A stretch of DNA of 64,000 nucleotides from Aphanomyces cochlioides. Taxonomy: Eukaryota; Oomycota; Saprolegniomycetes; Saprolegniales; Verrucalvaceae. Every line of letters starts with the position of its first letter. Position 1 is the first letter of the stretch. The translations under genes and the position numbers were made by a program. The DNA lies in assembly GCA_019828595.1 (NCBI GenBank), contig JAHQRK010000009.1, positions 2,170,001 through 2,234,000 of the forward strand, given 5' to 3'. Under the pieces are notes generated by a model. That model saw only the letters and a program-made list of their open reading frames with translations, had not been told where the DNA came from and searched no databases. Of the stretch, positions 43,584 to 54,653 are shown piece after piece.

Positions 43584-44651
43584 TTAATTGGACAAAATCC
43601 CCGTTCGTGCATTTGCATGGCAAATCTTCTCTTGAAGGCCACAGTGGTCCTTCCATCCCAAGGTGAAGGCTGTAGACGAGCAAGACACTTCCAATTCATC
43701 GCCGCGTCTTTTGATGGCTTCTTTTCGCAAGTGAGGCAGTTTGTATCTGTTGTCTCCATTCAGTCTAATGACTAGACACAGCACACCTCTCAGAGTGTGA
43801 AAGACATCACTCAATTTCCCGGGCTTGAGATTGACAAAGACATTCAACGTTGCGGTCACAACTTCATCAATCGACTTGTTGAACGTCTTGTGTTGCAGAT
43901 TTTGAATCGCACTAAAAAAGCCAAGATCCAGGACGTTCAAGTCCGGACTGTTGAGGGACTGTCGCAGTAGGTGAAACTTCCAGCCACCGGTAGATTGATT
44001 GAGTAGCGCAACTTCATCAATTCCTCGATGTGGAGAAGCGTTGTCTTGTTGCAGCCACACAGTCCTGTGAGAAACTTATCACGAATAGCGGGAATCACCT
44101 TTTGCAGAACAAATTCTTCGTATAGCGCCGCATCAACACTGACACATTGTGATTCGAGGGGGCATTGGACGATTTTTTGAGTTGCGCTTGGCTGGGACTG
44201 TCTCAATGAAGGGCCAAATACCAAGTCATCCATCAAAGTAACAATTGCGCTCATAGTCCCAGCACGGCTCAGAGACGGCAGCAAGAAACATAACCTTTGT
44301 TATGAAGCGTTTGCTCTGGCATGGGCGCTTTGGTGATTGTTCGCCTTTGCACAAGTAAACCACTCTTTTGTCCACCTCAGCATTGAACCATTTTTCGTCT
44401 AAATGGACGATTTGCATCATCGGTATGAATGGATGGTTCCCATTGGGGTCGGTGACTGCTGAGTTGACATGGTTAAGACAGAACTCCAATGGCACGAGTT
44501 TGTTTTTGTCTGTCAAAACAGGTTTCAGCCTGGTGGTTGTTCGTTTGATGACGGCTGCTTTGATTCCACGATGAAGGACGCTCAAAGAGCGGCCGGTACC
44601 AGCAGCAATATCGCGCAGACAGGTGCACTGGGGTAGTTTGAGCGCTATCAC
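43584..44651 (-). pseudogene. Mariner-like transposase 2, 5'-truncated
   Basis: Same subfamily as mariner 1: IVHLDEKWFNAEVDKR (first Asp), CQSKRFITKVMFLAAV, LQQDNASPH (second Asp), NSPDLNVLDLGFFSAIQ (third Asp, 38 residues later). Three phases are used (44226-44651, 43937-44284, 43584-44060), so there are at least two frameshifts. The first HTH (about 90 residues) is missing. No TIRs were found. Confidence 0.8.
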
Positions 44652-44853
44652 CTTTGCGTCAACAGCAGCGGCAGTGTTGACTTCTTTTCTTTAAATCTAT
44701 TTGAAATCTGTAGCCAATCAGAATCGAGTCCTTGCCTTCTTGACAAATACACACGCAAAACACACATTCAAAACTTTACTTTATTGAATGTTCTTTCGTA
44801 ATACACTTGAACTCACTATACCTGAATAGTATTTGCGAATATTTTAATTTTTA

Positions 44854-45224
44854 GGGCCCGTCTGGATGCCACCTATTATTGAGATAATTCGCAATATTTT
44901 GATCAATTATTGCATAATTTAGATTATCGCATAATGTACTGTCTGGATGCCAAATATTGCATAAATTTTATTGCAATAATTTATTTCAAAACAGGCAAAT
45001 ATGTAATAAATATGTAATATCCTACTCAAGGTAGAATATTTTCCCCAATATCGTATAATCCACACAAATTCCCAATGATTATTTTATTTTCGTGGGAATC
45101 CAGACAGTCCGAAATTTTAATTATCGTGATAGTATGATACGTGGTTTGTATTATTTTGACCAAAATACAAAAAATCACATAACGAATTTTCACTATATTT
45201 TTTATTTGGCATCCAGACGGGCCC
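44854..45224. mobile_element. Tourist/Harbinger-type MITE with TTA duplication
   Basis: Termini GGGCCCGTCTGGATGCCA (44854-44871) and inverse (45207-45224), each bordered by TTA (44851-44853, 45225-45227). An inner, inverted CTGTCTGGAT word (near 44939 and 45105) gives a nested structure. Non-coding and AT-rich. Confidence 0.9.
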
Positions 45225-45485
45225 TTAGTCAAAAATACATATTTCAGTGAAAAACACAATATATATTCTTGTAAAAATGATGGTTTACTTTCGATTAAAT
45301 GTGAAAGCTCTTCGTGTGAGGTAGTATCTAGCGTACATGTATTGACTTCTTCGTCCAAATTTACAGTTTTGATCAAAATCAACGAAATTTGTGTGATCAA
45401 TCTGGCAATAGTGAATTCAAGTAAAATCGGAAGGTACATGAATTAGTGTGTGTGTTGATGTGTGTTTAAACAAACTCTGGATGCT

Positions 45486-45566
45486 GATTGGCTGGTTCGA
45501 TTTGGTGATTGATTCAAAGTTTGATCGATTTCAGCCAAGTTCGGAAATTTTGAGTCAATCAGCCAA
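45486..45566. repeat. Fragment of the 39727 MITE family
   Basis: GATTGGCTGGTTCGATT...GATTTCAGCCAAGTT matches the inverse of 39770-39853. Confidence 0.65.
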
Positions 45567-45641
45567 TTCTATTTTAGGAATAGATGTCCAATACATTCAT
45601 TCAATTGAACACACGCTACATGCGATCCACGCGAACGGTCT

Positions 45642-46321
45642 ATGTCACGCGAACCTGTTACTGTCGACGGCTTTGAGCAGTTCATAACGATCAAAATGGG
45701 TCGAAACCACTTTAAACCGAACAGCAGCACTCAGGCACATCAATACATCGTCGATCACGCGAGTCGTACATTTATGATTGCCATCTTTAAATGGGGCAAT
45801 CGAATTAACTCAGCTGCTGACTTGCAAGAATTTCAAAATCAATGTATTTTGCCGCCGCTGAAGCGTTGCAACAAGAGACCGTAACGGCACTGAAGTCAAA
45901 GTGGGGCACTGTTTACACTGCATACGAAAGTACTTGGCGTATGTGGGCTGCTGATATATTGAAACGTCCGAGACACCAGCACGAGGCACAACTATTAATT
46001 CCCCCTCCGCCTCGAATGATTCACCTCTTTGAATACGCTCCCACGGGAGCTCAAATACGAAACGAAAACCTTCAACGAAGTCTTACCTTGGCTCGTGATG
46101 TGGTCGAGGCTTGTCTTGATGATGTTGCTGGTGTTTTGAATCATGCTGAAAATCTTACGATGAAGGTTAAGTCATGCTTCGAGATGCTGAAGATAAAGCG
46201 AGAAATTTTTCAAAGCTTTAGCAATGACGTTGGACCAAATGACAACGATGCTAGAGTTGATATTCTTCTGCACACCATCCCGAATATTGATGATACCGAA
46301 CACGATGATAGCTTTAATTAG
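45642..46321 (+). pseudogene. Unrecognised helical protein, frameshifted
   Basis: Two overlapping frames: 45642-45884 (FEQFITIKMGRNHFKP, MIAIFKWGNRINSAADL) and 45842-46321 (EALQQETVTALKSKWGTVY, STWRMWAADILKRP, MIHLFEYAPTGAQIRN). They join as one protein if a shift near 45840 is allowed. The end is acidic and stops at 46319-46321. No catalytic motif seen. Could be a transposon accessory protein or a host gene relic. Confidence 0.4.
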
Positions 46322-46567
46322 TTAAATGATTAGATCCTATCGTAATGACAAGCAAGTTCTTAGGTTTCCTCGTTTCCAGCATCGCAATCGACAAACCCCA
46401 ATAGTTGTTCACTGACTGTCGTGTTTAAGCTAGACTGATTACTTTGAAGCTGCTTGGCGTGGTTAAAACGGCCTTGCATGGTATATCCACAATGACGGAA
46501 GATGTTTGATAAATCATAGTTTTTGAATCACTGAGATGTATTTCTTGAATTCCAACTCAAAAGCACG

Positions 46568-46843
46568 CTAGGCTTCATCCAAAAAGGCCACGGGATTCGT
46601 TTTGTAGAACTCCACAACCCATTGTTGCTCTTGCTCGCTAAAGCGTCTCGTCGAAGCGGTGTTTCTGCGTTGGTAATCCGATGTTCTTTCATATCGGTCG
46701 ACCCAATTTGATACCGTACTAATCGACTTGCAGAAAAGACGAGCAATCGTAGATCTCTTGACACCGAGATAGTAATACATGAAGAGTGCATGCATGATTG
46801 CATTCCGTGATGCGTGTTGGTGCTGAACATGCTCGAGGATCAT
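46568..46843 (-). pseudogene. Tc1/IS630-type transposase, HTH fragment
   Basis: ATG at 46843. MHALFMYYYLGVKRSTIARLF, KSISTVSNWVDRY is a helix-turn-helix, followed by RRFSEQEQQWVVEFY and FLDEA, as at the start of IS630/Tc1-like transposases. The catalytic domain does not follow; the frame stops at 46568. Confidence 0.65.
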
Positions 46844-47879
46844 CGGTCAGACCCGTTGTGAGTATGATGTGGGATGTATTGCGTTGATTCAACTATACAA
46901 AGACATTCCCCCAGTACATTTAAAAACGATTTGAAAAATCGACTGTGAGGTCCAAATTTTGGCAAAATTGACAATTGGCAAAATTGACAATAGGAAATTG
47001 GATTTGGAAAATGTTCGAACGAATGGAGTCCCACCTACCTCCTAAACTTTGAGTAAAGTTTGAAATGCAACCTTTGCCTGCAGTGTGAGTGCAACCTTCG
47101 CGTGCAGGACCAGCGACAAAAGTACAATCGACAACCATAAGCCACGTTTCAAGACGCATTGGTATCAGCGGATTGTGCTGGTAGTAACCTTGGAAAGAGA
47201 CCTTGGTGTCTTTGAGGAGACGACTAAACTTGTCGGGTGACAGGTAAAATTGTCTTCATATATTTAATTTCTCATGTGGTTGGGAAGAAGGAATCGTGTA
47301 CAAATTTGGAGGAGAACGACGCTAATGGCTTGAGCGAGCTTGCATGAAAGCAGCTAAATGTGTAGTGTTAATACCCCAATTGACTTCTTTACATCACGAT
47401 ACTAGTGAAAGGGATACACACGAGTGGCTGCAATCGGTTGGGATCATTCACCATGATCGGTTGTGTAATGCTATCAGTTGACCCAATTTCATTCCTCTTT
47501 GTCCTGCAAATGAGAAATGAAGATGGACACAAATGCTGGACACCTCGCTTATAATTTCTCCCTTTCGCGTTCCATGCTTACACGATCTGTGTGCAGAAGT
47601 CATGCACCAGTCCTTAGATGCATTGCATTAGTTTTCATAGCATTGGGGTGACGGGGTGGGCTCGCCATTGAGTTGGCATGCAAAAGCATTGTATTAGCCA
47701 TGGTGTGTAATAGAACTGGGCCTCGCAGTTGAATGGCAACAGAGTCAACTACTACTACGTAGTGCTTGAGGAAGTAAGTGGTACGATAAAACCAACCACA
47801 AACAAATGGTCGGTACCAAACGAAGAAGTTTTACTTCCACCTCAACGGCATTGTGCAATTTTCTCCACCTCGCTCAAGA
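46844..47879. other. Intergenic; includes the 5' flank of copy I
   Basis: GGCAAAATTGACAATT is repeated in tandem near 46962-46992. The last 80 bp resemble the 5' flank of copy E (ACCACAAACAAATGGTCGGT against CCCACAAATAAATGGCCGGT), so the proximal promoter is conserved. Confidence 0.5.
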
Positions 47880-48428
47880 ATGCCCCGCATCAGTTTGCTC
47901 GCAGCCCTCGCTCTCACGTACTTGGCAAGCGTCGAGTCGCGTGAAATGTTTGTCGACGCGATTTATTCCAGAGTGTTCAAGTTGTTTTTGGACAAGGACG
48001 CTCAAGGTCACTGCAAGACGACGGCGATGAAGCATAGTGTGACTAAATGGGCCGGGGGCTGCGCAGTTGTAGGCGCTGCTGGTGCCGCTACTGCGTCGTG
48101 CCTCCACTATGATGTTTTCAAAGAGATCATTGGCGTCGGTGGGGTCTCAATTGCTGCATTCACCACTGGCATAAACTCGTACATTGACATGGAGTGTGAG
48201 AGAATTCAACACGCATCCCAAGCATCATCACCGAACCACGTGGCAGTCAATGTGCGCGGTTCATCGAACAAGTCCCTCAGTCGCCAAGGCAGTAGCAATC
48301 TTAGTCGCCAGGGATCTCTCAAACGCCAAGGATCATCTCTCAGTCGCCAAGGATCTCTCAAACGCCAAGGCAGCAGCAATCTCAGCCGCCAATCGAGCGC
48401 AAGCTTTAAACAGTTGAAATCGCCTTAG
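47880..48428 (+). CDS. Secreted four-cysteine family protein with SRQGS repeat tail, copy I
   Basis: 182 aa from the ATG at 47880, chosen over 47853 because MPRISLLAALALTYLASV aligns with the family signal peptide. The mature part has SREMFVDAI, four cysteines in the family spacing (x15, x12, x31; NSYIDMEC) and a Gly/Ala-rich middle. The usual VNAVNAF tail is replaced after SPNHVAVNV by a low-complexity repeat: SLSRQGS, NLSRQGS, SLKRQGS, in several turns, ending QLKSP. The tail is strongly basic and Ser-rich, with repeated RQGS/RQSS sites that kinases could use. It is the most divergent member; function unknown. Confidence 0.8.
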   Translation: MPRISLLAALALTYLASVESREMFVDAIYSRVFKLFLDKDAQGHCKTTAMKHSVTKWAGGCAVVGAAGAATASCLHYDVFKEIIGVGGVSIAAFTTGINSYIDMECERIQHASQASSPNHVAVNVRGSSNKSLSRQGSSNLSRQGSLKRQGSSLSRQGSLKRQGSSNLSRQSSASFKQLKSP

Positions 48429-49367
48429 AGATGTCGCCTCTGTTAAACCACAATCGAGTCCACCCTTCACTGTTGACTTGTTTGCAAAAGTTCCAATCTT
48501 TAGGGCATTTCTAACGGGGTGTCCCCATCCCTAAAAATCATTCACTTTGATTGGAGGATAATCAAGACCGAACGAGCAGCCTCTTGGGGATAGGGACAAT
48601 CTTCCGAGAGAATAAACGATTGATTTGACTTATGATCAACTAGTATGCTTGAGTTCCCCAGCAAGCGGAGCTTTTTACTTTTGAGCGATGACATTCAGAG
48701 TTGACAAGAAGCAGTAGAGCCTCTCTCTCAGTCGCCGGTGGTCTCAATTGAGCATTAGCAATGCGCTGTTCGAGTTACTTGGGATTCCTTCGGTGATATT
48801 ATTCGGACTTGGGTTGTGCAAACGCCTTGCACCCACCGGGGGACCGGGGGCACCTCGTCGACATGGTGGGCAATTTTCTTGCCTTCCCCTCATTCTCCTG
48901 ACCAAATTGACATGCTCGTTTGATAGAAAGTTTATGCATTCCATGCCACAGGCTATCAGGTCCTCATGGTTCCAACTGAACATTCTGACGATTGTATTGT
49001 GTCGTCTGAGTTTTAGCGGTCGTACGGGGAGCTAGTGGGGGGAGTTGTGTCTCCTTCTGCGACAAGAGGGAAGGAGACGGGGGGTCGTTGTTGTCGTGAG
49101 GGGGTTGTTTTGGCGAGCCGTCTTGGCCGCTAGTGCCGAAAACACCCGATGGGCCAGGCATTGTATAAAGTGAAAAGGGGTGTGTGGACCGGTTGCCCGC
49201 GGTCTGACCACAGCGTCGCATGGTCTGGTAAGGGCGATTCGGGAAGGGTGCTGAGTGGATCGAAACGACTCAACGGACTCTGGTTTTCGTAGACCAGAAA
49301 CTCGCACGCTCTCTTGGCTTAGGTTGACTCGCTCGCTCAAAGATATGCCCTCACGGAGAGGTTTGGG
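48429..49367. other. Intergenic, GC-rich patches
   Basis: 48515-48595 has a weak inverted pair (GTCCCCATCCC against GGGATAGGGAC). 48830-49240 is G/C-rich with G-runs. No gene or LTR could be supported. Confidence 0.4.
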
Positions 49368-49770
49368 CCATTCACAGTGAAAACGGAAGTCTATTATCTT
49401 CTTTATCTCTCTCTCAAAGCTACAATCACGCACAAAAAGCACTTCGTTTCGAGCACTGATTGCGGGAAAAATGTTGTTGGCACCTTCTCTTGGACTCACA
49501 CTAATTGCACACGGTCTTCGATAACGCTCAGCCCGTATCCGGAAGAAACGGCTTTATCCGGCTTAGTGCGTGCAGGTATCGAACCCTGTACCACAGTAGT
49601 GATAATCAGACGACTCACCGAATGAGCTATCCCCCTTTTCAATATCGCCACGAAACCAGTAAACCAGAAACGTGGTAAAGTGTAAGTGTAAGTGGTAAAG
49701 TGCTCGCGGGATCGATCTCTGGGCTCCCTGACCATAAGCCAGGCGCTCTACCGTTCGAACTGGGTGCATT
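49368..49770 (-). mobile_element. SINE-like block with two tRNA-like heads
   Basis: Two minus-strand tRNA-like segments lie about 65 bp apart: 49702-49767 (TTCGAACGGTAGAGC, CCTGGCTTATGGTCAGG, ATCGATCCC) and 49568-49636 (TAGCTCATTCGGTGAG, GGTTCGATACC). Both have A-box and B-box like words but acceptor stems that do not pair. The second leads into a non-tRNA body to about 49368. This is the structure of a tRNA-derived SINE, possibly dimeric. Confidence 0.6.
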
Positions 49771-49961
49771 TTCCAATAGAAAATGTGTGATGCACATGCC
49801 AATTTGTTCACCAAAAGACCAGGAGTTCTTGATTCCGTGGCATGCCATTTAAAGAGACTCAAAGCTAGATGACAATTGCTCTTCATTACTGATGCAGAGC
49901 TACGACGATGGAATTCGTCAATGGAATCAAAATTTCTTGGACGTTAAGACAAGAGACTATA

Positions 49962-50453
49962 CTAATACCCCCGATATCGATGATGTTGACGGAGATGGGC
50001 TCTTTCTGGAACGCGGACCATCGCAGGGGGGTTGCGCGGTTTGTGCGAGTTGAAAGCATTCACAGCGTTCAGTTTGGGCAAGACTTTTTTCACTTTTGCA
50101 ACGCCAGAAGCGGCTTTTTCGAGGCGGGCGCATCGTTCGTCAATGTACGAATCGATTTGCGTTTTGAAAGTCACAATGGACGTCGCAACACTGCCAGCAA
50201 CGGCACCTCCTCTGGTGTTTCCGCTGCAAACCAGACCAATTCCGACGGCGATTGAAGCACCGGCGCAGTTGGTTGCAATTTGATTCACCTTGTGCTTCAT
50301 CGCTTCTTTCTTGCAGTTCCCTTCCGAGTCCTTGACCAACACCTTCGCGTAAATCTTGGCCAAGATAGCATCGTGGAACATCGCACGCGACTCGACGCAG
50401 ACGAAGGACGTGAGCGCCACCAAGATGCACAACAACAAGCTCGATCGGGACAT
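49962..50453 (-). CDS. Secreted four-cysteine family protein, copy J
   Basis: 163 aa, ATG at 50453. Signal peptide MSRSSLLLCILVALTSFVCV, then ESRAMFHDAILAKIY. Cysteines spaced x15, x12, x31, ending in DSYIDERC. Middle loop SGNTRGGAVAGSVATS, tail KKVLPKLNAVNAFNSHKPRN, then a unique basic end (ERAHLRQHHRYRGY). Closest to A/B by signal peptide and to remnant F by FNSHxPR. It is a single copy, not in an inverted pair; copy I lies 1.5 kb away, tail to tail. Confidence 0.85.
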   Translation of the reverse strand: MSRSSLLLCILVALTSFVCVESRAMFHDAILAKIYAKVLVKDSEGNCKKEAMKHKVNQIATNCAGASIAVGIGLVCSGNTRGGAVAGSVATSIVTFKTQIDSYIDERCARLEKAASGVAKVKKVLPKLNAVNAFNSHKPRNPPAMVRVPERAHLRQHHRYRGY

Positions 50454-50706
50454 ACCAACTTGTTCAGTAGAAAGTCAATTCTGCAATGAAAGGCAACCCA
50501 CAACTTGGCAATCTCACTTGTTCAACAGCATGCCCATCTGGTTGTGGTCAAATCGTATAATTCTCAGCAGCATGAACGTTAACTTGCGCTGCCAAAAGTG
50601 ATGTCACGCTGTACCCATTGTCCTCAATCGTAGTCCATCGACACTTGTCATGTTGGCAAGAAGCGATTCCTAGTGAAGAGGACATGCAAAAGACGCTGAA
50701 AGTGCG

Positions 50707-51073
50707 TCAAGATGGCGCTTCTAGAGGCGACGAACGAATAGGCTGAGGAAGAGTTTTTTCTGCACATGAGGACAGAGATAGAGTCATGCTAGGATTGTCG
50801 AAGTCGGAGCTGAGTTTGGTCATCTTTGCACATTTTTTCTTGAGCCACTCGAGTTTCAAGTTCCTCTGGTTTCTGAGATTCCACGACATGGGTGAGAGTG
50901 TGGCCGCACCCATTGAATCTGTCAGCGAGAGCTTATGACCTCCAGGCTTGGCAACGAACGAACCCCTTGCCTTGGGAGACAACCTCGATGGTGTTATCGA
51001 CCCGTCGAGCTCGAGAACGCCATCAATTTCGTCAGGAATTCCACCTTGATCAGCTATTCTACCTCTTTCGGGG
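50707..51073 (-). other. Open reading stretch, unrecognised
   Basis: Frame open from 51073 to the stop at 50707, reading GRIADQGGIPDEIDGV, LELDGSITPSRLSP and ending IRSSPLEAPS. Composition looks coding (Ser/Pro/Lys-rich) but no start or domain was found. Possibly the last exon of a lost gene. Confidence 0.3.
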
Positions 51074-51714
51074 GTTTAGCATTTGTTGGTCGATCCTGGT
51101 GACTTTCCAAACAGACGACAAGGAATGTCATTATCGATGGCACGAATATTGGCTGAATAGGAGGACATGGAATGACTACAGAGCCCTAGTAAAAATACAC
51201 GTACAGTTAGTTGTACTACAATTTGATTGGCCAAATGGCAAGTTTTACCACATATCAATTTTAGAAAGACCTATATAAACTAATACACTTTTATACTGAA
51301 TACAATGTGTCTAAAAGTAGGCTTCAAAAGCTTTCAGTGATACATCCATAAGCTTATTTCATCCCAAACTTAACTATATGATCATTATTCACTGTTAGAG
51401 TAGATGTCCAGAGAGAATGAGCTCCAAGTAAAAACAAAAAACCATAAAACCTACAACAAAAAATGACTTGATTAAACTATGTAGACATCCAGGTTATTTG
51501 TACGTCATTATTCAATTTGACTTCAACATGACAGTCCATGTTTTCCAACTGCCCTTATCGAGATCCAGTGGTTTCCTACAAGCATGATGTAGGGGAGTAG
51601 GGAGGATGTTCATGCACCGCACCGCGTAGGCCTTGGTGTATGCTGAATCTCAGTCCTACATCATGCAATTGAGAAATATTGGACAGTTTATTATCAAAGA
51701 TAATTACAACTAGC
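51074..51714. other. Intergenic, AT-rich
   Basis: No recognised gene or repeat. Confidence 0.4.
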
Positions 51715-52337
51715 TACGTCTTGGTATAGCCTTTTCGAATAGTCTCGGGGGAAATTTTTCCCAAGCTTGAATGGCTCTTTTAATGCAGGCCATTCGCTTT
51801 ACCACTGCACTGGAGTAGTAGGTTTCTCGCAGCCATAAATTCCTTATCTTGGCTTTGAAAGGACCCATCACTTCCACGTCTAGTGGTTGCTGCACAGACG
51901 TTGTGTTGGGAGGGAGTGTACAAACGACAGAACTAAGCTCTTCACTAAGCTCTTCTTCGACGAAGGCAATGTTCTTTGATGTCGTATGTGCATCAAAGTT
52001 GTCAATGACAATCAGAGAAGGCCTTATAATTTCAGGCCTAGCATTAATTCATCTTAAATCAACTCACTTGTAAGAATTACCTTAAGACGTTGTCAAGATA
52101 GAATTTCCAACTTTCACCGTCGATCCATGCATTTTGTTGGACGGCATATAGATGCTCTGGAGGATACAAATACAATTCATTCGAACCAATATATCCCCCA
52201 GGCTTTCCTTTAAGAACAAACAGAATTGGCAATTTTTCTCCTATTAGAGTGTGAATTTTCATGTTGACAAATAGTTCGGTTACACTTTGGTGCCTTTTCA
52301 TTCTCCATTCTGAGATATGGAGGGAGTCCCAAACCAT
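51715..52337 (-). pseudogene. Pogo/Tigger-like (DDE_1) transposase, C-terminal part
   Basis: Reads ILFVLKGKPGGYIGSNEL and YAVQQNAWIDGESWKFYLD, then PSLIVIDNFDAHTTS (second catalytic Asp), TLPPNTTSVQQPLDVEV with GPFKAKIRNLWL. This is the DDE_1 core of pogo-like elements. A stretch with intron-like signals (about 52025-52080) separates two phases but gives no clean in-frame splice, so it is treated as frameshifted. The N-terminus and first Asp are cut off where the Crypton begins. Confidence 0.75.
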
Positions 52338-52653
52338 TCAGGACTCCTTTCGCGGCGCTTCCACCCGCCGCACGTATTCCACGTACCAAAGACAGTTCAA
52401 TGACTTCTGTGCCACGTTGAAACATGGACTGAACCCATTGTCTGCGACAACAGAGGACTGTACCGATTTTTTTCATCATTTGTACTCGCTCGGCCGGAAA
52501 GCACGCACTGTCGACTCAGCGAAGACAGCGTTGGTTGCGTTCTATAAGGAACACAACATTGTGCCCAACCCTGCCCAAGCACCACAATCAAAACAGTATG
52601 TGGTCGGTCTTCAAAAATACAATCGCCAAAACAACGTCGACGACGAACGGAAA

Positions 52654-52693
52654 GCACACCCACTCTCAGTCGAGCACACCCACTCTCAGTCGA
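52654..52693. repeat. 20-bp tandem duplication inside the Crypton
   Basis: GCACACCCACTCTCAGTCGA occurs twice in a row (52654-52673, 52674-52693). It is not a multiple of three, so it shifts the frame between HPLSV and DELSTVMNGF. Confidence 0.95.
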
Positions 52694-53368
52694 CGAGCTT
52701 TCAACAGTGATGAACGGTTTTGCGAGGCTGAATCCATTCCTCGGGGTCATGTTTCGCTTTTTGTACCCGTGTTGCCACTTGGGTTGCTTCCGCATAAGTG
52801 AGGTGTTAGCCCTCAAGTGGGGTGATGTCGCTTTGGGCAAGTCAAAGAATGGGTCTTTCGTCTCTGTTCGTCTTCGATGGCACAAAAAGGCCAGCGTTAA
52901 AAAAGAATGTCAGGTCTATCATTTGGTAAATGAGGACTGCTACCCATGCCTACGCGTCTGTGGTTTCTATGAAGATTACGTCAAGACTATAGCATCGACG
53001 ATGATGCAGACAACCAGGGAAGCCTATGTGTTTCCTCAAGTCGTACTCTTGCCAAGTGGTAACGTCAAAGTGGACTGGTTTAAGGCGATCGACCAGCATC
53101 AAGTGCGTCGCCACTTGAACGATATTATTGAAGCTAGTCCAGGACTGCCCATCGGCATCACACTCCACAGCATGCGTCGTGGTGGATGTTTCTATCGAGT
53201 TTTCGAGTCACCAGAAAGAAGATTCGATTTCCGTGAATTAATGGCGTGGTGTCGCTGGTGTGATGCAAAGACCTGCTGTGAGTACCTTGTGACAAGGACG
53301 ATCAGTAATGGCGTAGATCCTCGATACCTACTTGAGAAGCGGCAATTATGACAAGGACGATCAGTAAT

Positions 53369-54653
53369 AGAGAATTTTCGGAAAGCTTTTTACTTTCACT
53401 TTCACTTTCATTTTCGAAATGGCGTAATTTCATTGGCTGCTGAAAAATCACCCTGGTCTGAAGCTAAATTCTCCAATTTTTGAGGGATGGATGTCCTCTT
53501 TTCAATATATAGATAGGGATGAAAGTCCCTCAAATTTTGATTTGAGGATTAAACCAATACAAACTTGAAGTAGTACCAATACGATCCGAGATTATCAAAA
53601 AACGAGGGATTTTTATCCCTCAAGAAAGTGTAAACTTTCATGCTTAAGATTTGACTGCCGTTCGTTGCACAATGCTTTAAAGTAGATGGCTGTGCGTCGA
53701 GGGTCATTCGACTAACTTCGTCAATAGCTGGTTCCAGACAAAACAAACCTCATCCTTTCGAGTTTGACGTTATATAGCACATGATTAATCGACTTTTTTC
53801 AACGTCGCACGAGTGGGTATTTGTTTCCTGTCTTCGTCGCCCAGGCGCCAATGTTGCCGAGCATGGAATAATCCTCACATTGGCAGTTAGTATTCCTGTG
53901 GCATTTTAGATGTAGCATGACTCCTCAATATAAGATTTACAAGCACCTGCCTCGTAGGCTCAACAGGAGTGGATGCAACCACAGTTTACTCGGCTGCCAA
54001 CATGCAAGCTGTGGTTGCATCGTCTTCTGTTGAGCTCTGAATCCAGTTTTGAGCTAGTTAGTTGACATTGTTTGGTTATAGCAATAAGATAAGCTTGATC
54101 GATGGCCTTGTGTTTATTGTTCTTGACCTGTCAGGGACGGTGCTCCCTCTGACTTTATGGCGAGCCAGGATAGTTTATTGACCTTTGTGTTCCCGACATT
54201 GAAGAAAACGAAATATGATCGTGTTAGTTTGAATGAAAACACTTTCACAACTTAATCCCACGACCGTCCCACAAATTCCGACTATACATAAATAATTTTG
54301 AGCTCCAGGCCTTGAAGCTCAACAGGTTTTGAGCGAGAATTACCGGATAATATTGATCAACATTCATGCACCGAGAGAGTAAAACGTCATGACGCAGAGT
54401 AAATTGACAGTAAGTGCTCGATTGACTTGGCGCTGTCATTGAAATCGTGACAACATCAAGATAATCGTCGTAATCTCTTGCAGTGCACTCCATTATGATT
54501 CTGGTGGGTCGGGGATTCTATTACATTTATCCGGAAGCTGAAGGTCAAAGTTAAAACAGTTCGAAAGTCGAATTTTGGAAATTTGGACCTGACCAGATTG
54601 GAGGTCAAAACCGAAGGTGAAAATGAAAGTCAAAGGCTGTCCGAAAATTCTCT
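53369..54653. mobile_element. TIR element inserted in the Crypton
   Basis: Termini AGAGAATTTTCGGAAAGC and the inverse of AGAGAATTTTCGGACAGC, with similarity reaching about 45 bp inward (CTTTCATTTTC words). AAT is repeated on both sides (53366-53368, 54654-54656). The interior has a hairpin (53958-53984 with 54008-54036) and no recognised transposase. A 59-bp piece of Crypton end is duplicated just left of it (53290-53348 against 53349-53368 plus 54654 onward). Confidence 0.75.

Noticed and set aside
48830..49360. Solo LTR or degraded Gypsy end
   Set aside because: GC-rich with G-runs, but no matched TG...CA ends or second copy was found.
49568..49636. Second tRNA gene
   Set aside because: A and B boxes are present, but neither the acceptor nor the anticodon stem pairs.
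49702..49767. tRNA gene with a TAT-like anticodon loop
   Set aside because: Anticodon stem pairs, but the acceptor stem does not and the T stem is poor; fits a SINE head better.
4870..50453. The secreted family as a known toxin or RxLR/CRN effector
   Set aside because: None of the defining motifs of those classes was seen; only secretion and cysteine spacing can be stated.
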